DNA of 6,608 bases from contig SKQM01000050.1 of assembly GCA_007119005.1 (NCBI GenBank), positions 1 through 6,608 on the forward strand, written 5' to 3'. The position numbers and the translations under genes were made by a program. Every line of letters begins with the position of its first letter. The stretch's first letter is position 1. Under the pieces are notes generated by a model. That model searched no databases. It had not been told where the DNA came from and saw only the letters and a program-made list of their open reading frames with translations. Below are positions 1-5,637 of this stretch, in pieces. The DNA is from Thioalkalivibrio sp. Its GTDB lineage: Bacteria > Pseudomonadota > Gammaproteobacteria > Ectothiorhodospirales > Ectothiorhodospiraceae.

Positions 1-260
1 ACGGTGAAGTTGGTCGAGTGCGTGTCGTTGGTGTCGGTGACCATCAGCGGCAGCGCCAGCTGGCGGCAGCGTTCGCGTGTCAGCGTGAGGCAGATCAGTC
101 CGCGGCCGTACTTGGCCATGAAGTTGACGTCCTCGGGGCGCGTGTGCGAGGCGAGCATCAGCAGGTCGCCCTCGTTCTCGCGGTCCTCGTCATCGACGAT
201 GACGACCATCCTCCCCGCGCGCAGCTCGTCGAGGATCTCCTGGGTACTGGAAAATTCCAT
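1..260 (-). CDS. ribB: 3,4-dihydroxy-2-butanone 4-phosphate synthase, N-terminal part (RibB or bifunctional RibBA), cut by window edge
   Basis: This enzyme makes 3,4-dihydroxy-2-butanone 4-phosphate from ribulose 5-phosphate, the four-carbon unit of riboflavin, in the cytoplasm. Only the first 86 residues are present. They begin MEFSSTQEILDELRAG and contain the acidic active-site loop DDEDRENEGDL (residues 23–33), then GRGLICLTL (52–60) and NDTHSTNFT (78–86), all characteristic of the RibB fold. The ATG at 260 is chosen because the family starts a few residues before the 'I..L..G.mVivvDDEdRENEGD' block; the Shine-Dalgarno match is weak (GGAC about 9 nt upstream). It lies 30 bp after the ribE stop on the same strand, so it is probably cotranscribed. 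In most gammaproteobacteria with this order the gene encodes a RibBA protein with a C-terminal GTP cyclohydrolase II-like domain. That half is outside the window, so RibB versus RibBA cannot be decided here. Confidence 0.95.
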   Translation of the reverse strand, partial: MEFSSTQEILDELRAGRMVVIVDDEDRENEGDLLMLASHTRPEDVNFMAKYGRGLICLTLTRERCRQLALPLMVTDTNDTHSTNFT

Positions 261-290
261 GCTTGGTGTCCGTCGGGGGCGTGCGCGGAA

Positions 291-971
291 TCAGTCGCGC
301 GGGCCGGTATGGTTCGGAAAGCCCTGCTCCGCCAGCCAGTCCTCGGACAGCCCGCCGGAATGACCGGGCTGCGCCGCGCGGTCGCCAAGCATCAGGCGCT
401 CCAGGTAGCGGGCGATCAGGTCGACTTCGAGGTTCACGCGGGTACCGACCCGGTACACCGAGAAGCGGGTCAGATCCCAGGTGTGGGGGATGATGTTCAC
501 GTCGAAAGAAGCGCCGTCGACGCCGTTCACGGTCAGGCTGGTCCCGTCGATGGTGATCGAACCCTTCGCGGCAATGTAGCGGGCGAGCGCATCCGGTGCG
601 CGGAAGTGCACCCGGGTGGAACGGGCGTCGGGCTGCATGGAGAGCACCTCCCCCACCCCGTCCACGTGCCCGGACACCAGGTGGCCGCCGAGCCGCGTGC
701 TCAGGGTCAGCGCACGCTCCAGGTTCACCCGATCGCCGACCCCCAGGTCGCCGAGGGTGGTCACGTTCAGGCTCTCGCGACTCACGTCGGCCGCGAACTG
801 CCCGCCGACCAGCTCGGTGACCGTCAGACAGACACCGTTCACCGCGATCGAATCCCCCAACTGGGTGTCGCCGAGATCCATCCCCGGGGCGCGCACCTTC
901 AGGCGCAGGTCGCCGCTGCGCGGCTCCATGGCGGCGATGGTACCGAGGGTCTCGATGATTCCGGTGAACAT
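291..971 (-). CDS. ribE: Riboflavin synthase, alpha chain
   Basis: Catalyses the last step of riboflavin synthesis, the dismutation of two 6,7-dimethyl-8-ribityllumazine molecules to riboflavin plus the pyrimidinedione. The 226-residue product shows the internal duplication of the family. The N-terminal barrel starts MFTGIIE and carries GDSIAVNGVCLTVTE (39–53, with conserved Cys48) and GGHLVSGHVDGVG (95–107, with His97 and His102). The C-terminal barrel carries GSITIDGTSLTVNGV (137–151) and IPHTW (161–165). The tail ends with a '…LSEDWLAEQGF' segment common in this family. Length is near the usual 200–220. The ATG at 971 gives the invariant MFTGI start; its ribosome-binding site is poor. The gene is called ribC in some species. 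It lies 213 bp downstream of ribD across a REP-like cluster, so its expression may depend partly on read-through or on a local promoter. Confidence 0.98.
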   Translation of the reverse strand: MFTGIIETLGTIAAMEPRSGDLRLKVRAPGMDLGDTQLGDSIAVNGVCLTVTELVGGQFAADVSRESLNVTTLGDLGVGDRVNLERALTLSTRLGGHLVSGHVDGVGEVLSMQPDARSTRVHFRAPDALARYIAAKGSITIDGTSLTVNGVDGASFDVNIIPHTWDLTRFSVYRVGTRVNLEVDLIARYLERLMLGDRAAQPGHSGGLSEDWLAEQGFPNHTGPRD

Positions 972-1012
972 GGGCGACGATCAGGCTCGGAGTGATGGAG
1001 GGAAAACGCCAG

Positions 1013-1037
1013 ATGATACCCAATTCGCTGTCGACAG
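1013..1037 (-). promoter_or_regulatory. Possible ribE promoter -10 with adjacent palindrome (tentative)
   Basis: On the minus strand TATCAT (1013–1018) matches the sigma70 -10 consensus at 5 of 6 positions and sits 41 nt before the ribE ATG. No acceptable -35 is seen 16–18 bp upstream. Ten bases further upstream is a perfect 10-bp palindrome, CTGTCGACAG (1028–1037), positioned where an operator could lie. Each element alone could be chance. No RFN/FMN-riboswitch sequence is recognisable in this gap. Confidence 0.25.
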
Positions 1038-1060
1038 GGGGAAGAACCCGCACAGGGCGG

Positions 1061-1169
1061 TCGCCGAGAGGGCTCGCCTCCTACAGGAACGGCCCCCCGC
1101 TGTAGGAGGCCAGCCCCCTGGCCGATTGCCCTTTCCGGCGCCGGATCGGCGAGAGGGCTCGCCTCCCAC
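1061..1169. repeat. Cluster of three REP-like palindromes (BIME-like) between ribD and ribE
   Basis: Three copies of a ~25-nt palindromic unit alternate in orientation: minus (1061–1086), plus (1100–1126) and minus (1145–1169). Each unit reads GTAGGA or GTGGGA, then a hairpin with a stem of up to 6 bp and a 4-nt loop, then GAT or a near variant. The stems are GGCCAG/CTGGCC at 1108–1113 and 1118–1123, GGCGAG/CTCGCC at 1148–1153 and 1158–1163, and a shortened CGAG/CTCG at 1065–1076. The first two units also form an 11-bp perfect inverted repeat (1076–1086 with 1100–1110). This architecture is that of REP sequences paired into BIMEs in gammaproteobacteria. A related pair occurs at 4431–4506. The hairpins lack a following U-run on either strand, so they are not intrinsic terminators, but they could affect mRNA processing between ribD and ribE. 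Confidence 0.8.
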
Positions 1170-1182
1170 ACGACACACCCGG

Positions 1183-2469
1183 TCAGAGCGTGCTGGCGGG
1201 CAGCGGGTAGGCGCGCAGGCGTAGCGCGTCGCCTACCCAGTCGCAGGCGAAGACGTCGAGTTCGGCGCGTTCGGCCATTTGCTGCAGCGGCCAGTCGAGC
1301 AGCGGGCGGGCTCCCGAGCCCATCAGGCAGGGGGCGAGGTAAAAGAGCCACTCGTCGACCAGGCCGCAGCGGGCCAGCGCACCCGCGAGCCCGGACCCGG
1401 CCTCGACGTGCAGTTCGTTCACGCCGCGCTCGCCGAGCAGGTCGAGCACCGCCGACAGGTCGAGCCGGCTGTCTTCCGTCCCTCCGACCAACGCCAACCC
1501 GGCGTCCCCTGCAACGGGATCGCGGCTCTGGTCCGCCGCCCATGCGGCGACGGCCAAGCTCCCGGCGTCGCTTCGCCGGATATGCCCAGCCGTACCCGTG
1601 TCCGCCCGTTCCGGAACTGCGACCACCTCGGCGCCGTGCGCGCGGAGATCGTCGGCCTTGTCCGAGTCGACGCGGGACGCGCTGGTCAACACCAGTACCG
1701 GCCCCCCATCGAGCAGGCGCGCGGCACGCGGAATCTGCAGCTGCGAATCGACCACCACGCGCAGCGGCTGGCGGATCGGCATGTCCAGCAGTTGCGGGTA
1801 TAGCGCCGGGTCGGTTCCGTCGTCGGCGAGCAGTTCCGCAGGGGACAGGCGCACGGTGAGATGCGGGTCGTCGGCCAGCACGGTGCCGCTGCCGGTCAGG
1901 ATCGCTCCGGCCCGCGCGCGCCAGTGCTGCACATCGCGCCGCGCGGCGGGCCCGGTGATCCACTTCGACTCGCCGGAGGCCATCGCGGTGCGGCCGTCGA
2001 GGCTGGAGGCGAGCTTCACCCGCACCCACGGCCTCCCGCTCTGCATCCGGCGCACGAACCCCGGGTTCAGTGCGCGGGCCTCGAACTCCAGCAAGCCAAT
2101 CTCCACCGCAATCCCCGCATCCCGCACCCGCTCCAGCCCGCGACCCGAGACCAGCGGATTGGGGTCGTGCATCGCGACCACCACCCGCCCGACTCCGGCG
2201 GCCACCAGCGCGTCCGCACAGGGCGGTGTGCGGCCATGGTGCGAACAGGGTTCGAGCGTGATGTAGACGGTGGCACCGCGGGCCAGATCGCCCGCCGCCT
2301 GCAGCGCGTGGATTTCGGCGTGCGGTTCGCCCGCGCGCCAGTGGGCACCTTCGCCGACGATGGCTCCATCGCGCACCACGACGCTGCCCACCCGGGGGTT
2401 CGGGTCGGCGGTGTACAGGCCCAGCGCCGCCAGTTGCAGCGCCCGCCCCATGAAAGCGTGATCGTTCAC
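1183..2469 (-). CDS. ribD: Bifunctional diaminohydroxyphosphoribosylaminopyrimidine deaminase / 5-amino-6-(5-phosphoribosylamino)uracil reductase
   Basis: Carries out the second and third steps of the pyrimidine branch of riboflavin synthesis: hydrolytic deamination of the ring, then NADPH-dependent reduction of the ribose. The deaminase domain (about 1–145) has the zinc-site motifs HAE (His50, Glu52) and [11 protein letters not shown] (Cys75, Cys84), plus [10 protein letters not shown] near the N-terminus. The reductase domain (about 147–428) starts [16 protein letters not shown] and includes [11 protein letters not shown] (192–202), [21 protein letters not shown] and [13 protein letters not shown]. 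At 428 residues it is longer than the usual 360–380. Extra sequence lies at about 209–233 and 287–335. The start is GTG at 2469: it gives the normal N-terminus, overlaps the nrdR stop as GTGA, and has GGGAG 7 nt upstream (2477–2481). The overlap implies translational coupling to nrdR. All catalytic residues I can check are intact, so the longer linkers probably do not inactivate it. Confidence 0.97.
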   Translation of the reverse strand: MNDHAFMGRALQLAALGLYTADPNPRVGSVVVRDGAIVGEGAHWRAGEPHAEIHALQAAGDLARGATVYITLEPCSHHGRTPPCADALVAAGVGRVVVAMHDPNPLVSGRGLERVRDAGIAVEIGLLEFEARALNPGFVRRMQSGRPWVRVKLASSLDGRTAMASGESKWITGPAARRDVQHWRARAGAILTGSGTVLADDPHLTVRLSPAELLADDGTDPALYPQLLDMPIRQPLRVVVDSQLQIPRAARLLDGGPVLVLTSASRVDSDKADDLRAHGAEVVAVPERADTGTAGHIRRSDAGSLAVAAWAADQSRDPVAGDAGLALVGGTEDSRLDLSAVLDLLGERGVNELHVEAGSGLAGALARCGLVDEWLFYLAPCLMGSGARPLLDWPLQQMAERAELDVFACDWVGDALRLRAYPLPASTL

Positions 2470-3002
2470 GACTCGGCTCCCTGGCCTCCGGTTCCCGCGT
2501 CCTCTTCGTCGATCAGCCGCAACTGGGAACGCCGCATCTCCGGAGACAGGTCCTGCTCCAACCGTTCGATCGCGTCGCGGAACGACTGCACGTTGGCGAA
2601 GCTGAGGTAGATGGAAGCGAAACGGATGTAGGCGACCTGGTCGAGCCCGCGCAGCTCCTCCATCACCCACTCGCCGATGCGGTCGGAGCGGATTTCGCGC
2701 TGTCCATACGCGGCCAGCCGGCGCTTGATGCGGTCGATCGCGGCCTCGACCTCGTCGGTGCGCACCGGCCGCTTGTGCAGCGCGAGTCGCAGCCCGCCGC
2801 GCAGTTTCTCCTCGTCGAACGCGACCCGTTCGCCGCTGCGCTTCACCACCCGCGGCATGCTGAACTCGGCGCGCTCGAAGGTGGTGAAGCGGGCTCCACA
2901 GGCCTGGCACTCGCGCCGGCGCCGGATCTGGTCCTGCTCCGGGCCGGCGACGCGCGAGTCGACCACCCGGGTGTCGTCGGCGCCGCAGGCCGGGCAGCGC
3001 AT
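2466..3002 (-). CDS. nrdR: Transcriptional repressor NrdR
   Basis: NrdR binds NrdR boxes upstream of ribonucleotide reductase genes and represses them in response to ATP/dATP. The 178-residue product has an N-terminal zinc ribbon with Cys3, Cys6, Cys32 and Cys35 (CPAC and CQAC), the basic IRRRREC patch between them, and an ATP-cone domain from about PRVVKRSGE (50–58) to FRDAIERL (141–148). Typical NrdR proteins are about 150–160 residues. The last ~28 residues here, rich in Arg then Glu/Asp/Gly, form an extension without a recognisable domain. The ATG at 3002 gives the invariant MRCP start; TAGG about 11 nt upstream, overlapping the glyA stop, may serve as a weak Shine-Dalgarno sequence. It starts 9 bp after glyA and its stop overlaps the ribD GTG. 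The glyA–nrdR–ribD arrangement is a known gammaproteobacterial layout. Confidence 0.98.
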   Translation of the reverse strand: MRCPACGADDTRVVDSRVAGPEQDQIRRRRECQACGARFTTFERAEFSMPRVVKRSGERVAFDEEKLRGGLRLALHKRPVRTDEVEAAIDRIKRRLAAYGQREIRSDRIGEWVMEELRGLDQVAYIRFASIYLSFANVQSFRDAIERLEQDLSPEMRRSQLRLIDEEDAGTGGQGAES

Positions 3003-3011
3003 CGTGTCGGC

Positions 3012-4271
3012 CTATTCGCTGGTGCCGTAAACCGGGAAGCGCGCGCAGACGTCGAGCACCTTCTGGCGCACGCCCTCGATCACCGATGCATTCTCATGGT
3101 CGTCGAGCACATCAGCGATCCAGTGGGCGAGATCCCGGCACTCGGTCTCGCCGAAGCCGCGGGTGGTCACCGCCGGGGTGCCGATGCGGATGCCACTGGT
3201 GACGAACGGCGACTGCGGGTCGTTGGGTACCGAGTTCTTGTTCACGGTGATGTTGGCCGCGCCCAGTGCCGCGTCGGCGGCCTTGCCGGTCATGCCCTTG
3301 TCGATCAGGCTGAGCAGAAAAAGGTGGTTGTCGGTACCGCCGGACACCACGGTGTAGCCACGCTCGATCAGCGTCGCGGCCATCGTGCGCGCGTTCGCGA
3401 CCACCTGTTCCTGGTAGGCGCGGAACTCCGGCTCCATCGCTTCCTTGAACGCGACGGCCTTGGCGGCAATCACGTGCATCGCCGGCCCACCCTGGGTGCC
3501 GGGGAAGACGAGCGACTGGAACTTCTTCTCCAGGTCCGCGTTGGACCGGGCGAGAATCAGGCCGCCACGGGGTCCGCGCAGGGTCTTGTGCGTGGTCGAG
3601 GTGACCACGTCGGCGTGCGGCACCGGGTTCGGGTAGACGCCGGCGGCAATCAGGCCGGAGACGTGCGCCATGTCGATCATCAGGTAGGCGCCGACCTTGT
3701 CGGCGATCTCGCGGAACCGCGCCCAGTCCATCACCCGCGAATAGGCGGAAAAACCGGCGACGATCATTTTCGGCTTGTGTTCCAGCGCCAGGCGCTCGAT
3801 CTCCTCGAAGTCGAGCAGACCCTGGTCGTCGATGCCGTACTGCACCGCGTGGTAGATCTTGCCGGAGAAGTTCACCTTGGAACCGTGGGTCAGGTGGCCG
3901 CCGTGTGCGAGGCTCATGCCGAGCACGGTCTCGCCCGGCTCCATCAGCGCCATGTAGACGGCCGCGTTCGCCTGCGAGCCGGAGTGCGGCTGTACGTTCG
4001 CGTAGGCGGCGCCGTAGAGCTGCTTCGCGCGCTCGATCGCGAGGTTTTCGGCGATGTCGACGTATTCGCAACCGCCGTAGTAGCGCTTGCCGGGATACCC
4101 TTCCGCGTACTTGTTGGTGAGCACCGAACCCTGCGCTTCGAGCACCCGCGGGCTCGCGTAGTTTTCCGAGGCGATCAGCTCGATGTGCTCTTCCTGGCGG
4201 CGCGACTCGTTCTCGATGGCGGACCACAGTTCGGGGTCATAGCCGTTGATGCTCATGTGAATGGAAAACAT
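3012..4271 (-). CDS. glyA: Serine hydroxymethyltransferase
   Basis: A PLP enzyme that interconverts serine plus tetrahydrofolate with glycine plus 5,10-methylene-tetrahydrofolate, supplying one-carbon units for purines, thymidylate and methionine. The 419 residues match the family over their whole length. Visible motifs are [15 protein letters not shown] (27–41), [20 protein letters not shown] (53–72), QPHSGSQAN (94–102), [10 protein letters not shown] (121–130), the PLP-lysine motif [13 protein letters not shown] with Lys229, and [11 protein letters not shown] with [10 protein letters not shown] near the C-terminus. The start is taken at 4271 (MFSIHM…) rather than the internal ATG at 4256, because GGAG stands 8 nt upstream of the first and nothing comparable precedes the second; an MFS/MYS start is also usual in related species. 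It is the first gene of the leftward operon, with a promoter at 4318–4346 and nrdR 9 bp downstream. Confidence 0.98.
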   Translation of the reverse strand: MFSIHMSINGYDPELWSAIENESRRQEEHIELIASENYASPRVLEAQGSVLTNKYAEGYPGKRYYGGCEYVDIAENLAIERAKQLYGAAYANVQPHSGSQANAAVYMALMEPGETVLGMSLAHGGHLTHGSKVNFSGKIYHAVQYGIDDQGLLDFEEIERLALEHKPKMIVAGFSAYSRVMDWARFREIADKVGAYLMIDMAHVSGLIAAGVYPNPVPHADVVTSTTHKTLRGPRGGLILARSNADLEKKFQSLVFPGTQGGPAMHVIAAKAVAFKEAMEPEFRAYQEQVVANARTMAATLIERGYTVVSGGTDNHLFLLSLIDKGMTGKAADAALGAANITVNKNSVPNDPQSPFVTSGIRIGTPAVTTRGFGETECRDLAHWIADVLDDHENASVIEGVRQKVLDVCARFPVYGTSE

Positions 4272-4317
4272 TGCGGGGACTCCGGGGACAGATACGGAAG
4301 GGACAATGAGGGCCGGA

Positions 4318-4346
4318 AATATACTTGATTCCGGACCGTCTGGCAG
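4318..4346 (-). promoter_or_regulatory. Predicted sigma70-type promoter of the glyA–nrdR–ribD operon
   Basis: On the minus strand, the -35-like CTGCCA (4341–4346, 4 of 6 matches to TTGACA) is followed after exactly 17 bp by TATATT (4318–4323, 5 of 6 matches to TATAAT). Transcription would start near 4311 and give a leader of about 40 nt before the glyA ATG. The short AT-rich patch stands out in GC-rich surroundings. This is read by eye, without experimental support. Confidence 0.6.
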
Positions 4347-4430
4347 GCAAACCGGACGGCCGAGCCGTGATGCCGCGTTCCGGTGATCGCGAACGGCCGG
4401 CGCGCGGCGCGACCCGTAATCGTTCCCATG

Positions 4431-4506
4431 GCTGCGGTTGCAGCAGGCCAGCCTCTGGCCGATGGAGGGTTTTCCGACGCCAGAATCGGCGAGAAGCTCG
4501 CCTGCC
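4431..4506. repeat. Second REP-like pair, same family as the ribD–ribE cluster
   Basis: Two convergent REP-like units are visible. The plus-strand unit (4443–4463) has the stem GGCCAG/CTGGCC (4446–4451 with 4455–4460, 3-nt loop) followed by GAT. The minus-strand unit (4485–4506) has the stem GGCGAG/CTCGCC (4488–4493 with 4497–4502, 3-nt loop), again followed by GAT on its own strand. The spacer contains TTTTCCGACGCC, against CTTTCCGGCGCC at the ribD–ribE locus, so whole paired units share ancestry and lie in the same orientation at both loci. A further small hairpin, GCTGC/GCAGC (4431–4435 with 4440–4444), abuts the left side. Confidence 0.75.
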
Positions 4507-4612
4507 TTGGCCGTCGGCTTTTTCCGGCGCGATAACGGGCGCCGAACAACCGGCGATTTGCCTTCAGCGGTCGAATCAGGCTTGAATCCGGTTTCCGGAA
4601 TGAATCACGAAC

Positions 4613-4618
4613 GGAGGT
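4613..4618 (+). promoter_or_regulatory. Strong Shine-Dalgarno sequence of the TAXI binding-protein gene
   Basis: GGAGGT lies 7 nt upstream of the ATG at 4626. It is the best ribosome-binding site in the window and fixes the start codon. It contrasts with the weak site in front of the downstream GTG-started permease, in keeping with the excess of binding protein over permease that such transporters need. Confidence 0.85.
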
Positions 4619-4625
4619 AACGAGC

Positions 4626-5606
4626 ATGCACCGATCGATTGCAGGCAAGCTGGCCGGCCTGGCCGCCGGCTCCGTGGTGGGCCTGGCACTGGCCTTTTCC
4701 GCGCAGGCCGACCAGCGTTTCATCACCATCGGGACCGGTGGCGTCACCGGCGTGTACTACCCCACCGGGCAGAACATCTGCCGACTGGTGAACCGTGACC
4801 AGGCCACCCACGGCATGCGCTGCAATGCCGAAAGCACCGGCGGTTCCATCTTCAACCTGAATTCGATCGACGCGGGCGAGATGGACTTCGGCGTCGCGCA
4901 GTCCGACTGGCAGCACCACGCCTTCCACGGCACCGATCGCTTCGCCGAGCAGGGTGCGAACCCGGAACTGCGCTCGGTCTTCTCACTGCATCCCGAACCC
5001 TTCACTGTGCTGGTTCGCGGAGAGAGCGACATCCAGAGCTTCGAAGACATCCGCGGCAAGCGGGTGAACGTGGGCAACCCCGGTTCCGGGCAGCGCGGGA
5101 CCGTCGAGCGCCTGATGGACGAGTATGGCTGGACGATGAGCGACTTCACGCTGGCCTCGGAACTCCCGTCGCGCGAACAGGGCCAGGCGCTCTGCGACAA
5201 CCGCATCGACGTGATCCTGTTCACCGTCGGTCACCCCTCGGCCGCGATCCAGGAACCCATTGCGACCTGTGGCGCGCGGATCATCCCGGTGACCGGCCCC
5301 GTGGTCGAACAGCTCGTGGACGCAACCCCGTATTACTTCAGCGCGACCATCCCGGCCGGCATGTATCCGGGGCAGGATGAGGACGTGCAGACCTTCGGCG
5401 TCGGCGCCACGCTGGTCACCTCCACCCGGACCTCCGAGAGCGCGGTCTACCACCTGACCCGCGCGGTATTCGAGAACTTCGACACCTTCAGGGGCATGCA
5501 CCCCGCGTTCGAGGTGCTGACTCCGGAGGGCATGGTCAGCCAAGGCCTGTCCGCGCCGAAGCACGAGGGCGCGCTGCGTTACTACCGCAAGGCCGGGATG
5601 CTGTGA
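4626..5606 (+). CDS. TAXI-family TRAP transporter solute-binding protein
   Basis: The periplasmic receptor of a TRAP (ion-gradient-driven) uptake system; TAXI stands for TRAP-associated extracytoplasmic immunogenic. The 326-residue product has a clear signal peptide: MHRSIAGK, then a hydrophobic core about 9–24, with likely cleavage after SAQA (residue 28). The mature protein opens with the family signature ITIGTGGVTGVYYPTGQNIC (33–52), then CNAESTGGSIFNLNSI (66–81) and FGVAQSDWQHHA (88–99). Later it has GKRVNVGNPGSGQRGT and the VGHPSAAIQE block. There are four cysteines, Cys52, Cys66, Cys190 and Cys215. Their placement suggests two disulfides, 52–66 and 190–215, which fits export. The start is fixed by GGAGGT 7 nt upstream. 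The fused permease follows 31 bp later, so this is one operon. The substrate cannot be told from sequence; dicarboxylates, glutamate and related organic acids are known only for a few TAXI systems. Confidence 0.95.
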   Translation: MHRSIAGKLAGLAAGSVVGLALAFSAQADQRFITIGTGGVTGVYYPTGQNICRLVNRDQATHGMRCNAESTGGSIFNLNSIDAGEMDFGVAQSDWQHHAFHGTDRFAEQGANPELRSVFSLHPEPFTVLVRGESDIQSFEDIRGKRVNVGNPGSGQRGTVERLMDEYGWTMSDFTLASELPSREQGQALCDNRIDVILFTVGHPSAAIQEPIATCGARIIPVTGPVVEQLVDATPYYFSATIPAGMYPGQDEDVQTFGVGATLVTSTRTSESAVYHLTRAVFENFDTFRGMHPAFEVLTPEGMVSQGLSAPKHEGALRYYRKAGML

Positions 5607-5637
5607 CGGGCTGAGCGCAGAAGCAGAGTCCTGACGC

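Larger units (their letters stand above)
4272..4625. other. Divergent intergenic region between glyA and the TRAP operon
   Basis: No convincing gene lies in these 354 bp. From left to right it holds the glyA leader and promoter (to 4346), a GC-rich stretch (4347–4430) in which I recognise nothing, REP-like palindromes (4431–4506), and a leader for the rightward operon ending in a strong Shine-Dalgarno sequence. After the REP pair, TTTTCCGGCGC recurs at about 4520–4530 and resembles the spacer inside the REP pair, which suggests a decayed third unit. I could not identify a good sigma70 promoter for the rightward operon. TTGCCT at 4558–4563 and TTGAAT at 4582–4587 are possible -35 elements, but neither has a matching -10 at the right distance. 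Confidence 0.7.

Noticed and set aside
18..995. Open plus-strand frame of 325 codons opposite ribE and ribBA
   Set aside because: Antisense to two genes with clear family motifs; low-complexity composition and no credible ribosome-binding site.
1100..1169. Intrinsic terminator after ribD
   Set aside because: The hairpins are good but no U-run follows any of them on the minus strand, and the same family of hairpins occurs in the unrelated glyA–TRAP gap.
1061..1169. CRISPR array
   Set aside because: The repeated units alternate in orientation and have no regular spacers; this is a palindromic REP cluster.
972..1182. FMN riboswitch in front of ribE
   Set aside because: The conserved RFN blocks (AGGATATG…, …GACCGGCGGT…) are not found on either strand; the structure present is explained by REP-like units.
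2775..4328. Long open plus-strand frame (over 500 codons) opposite glyA and nrdR
   Set aside because: It is antisense to two fully convincing genes. Its product is rich in His/Gly/Val/Arg with no recognisable motif, as expected of a mirror frame in GC-rich coding DNA.
4505..4530. Sigma54-type promoter for the TRAP operon
   Set aside because: TTGGCC and GGCTTTTT are present, but the GG-to-GC spacing is not the required 10 bp.
4325..4620. Short plus-strand frames (60–86 codons) between glyA and the TAXI gene
   Set aside because: They run through the REP-like hairpins, have no Shine-Dalgarno sequence, and resemble no protein I know.
4253..4747. Open minus-strand frame across the intergenic region and the start of the TAXI gene
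   Set aside because: It overlaps the glyA start, the REP palindromes and the signal-peptide codons of the TAXI gene. The translation has no recognisable domain.
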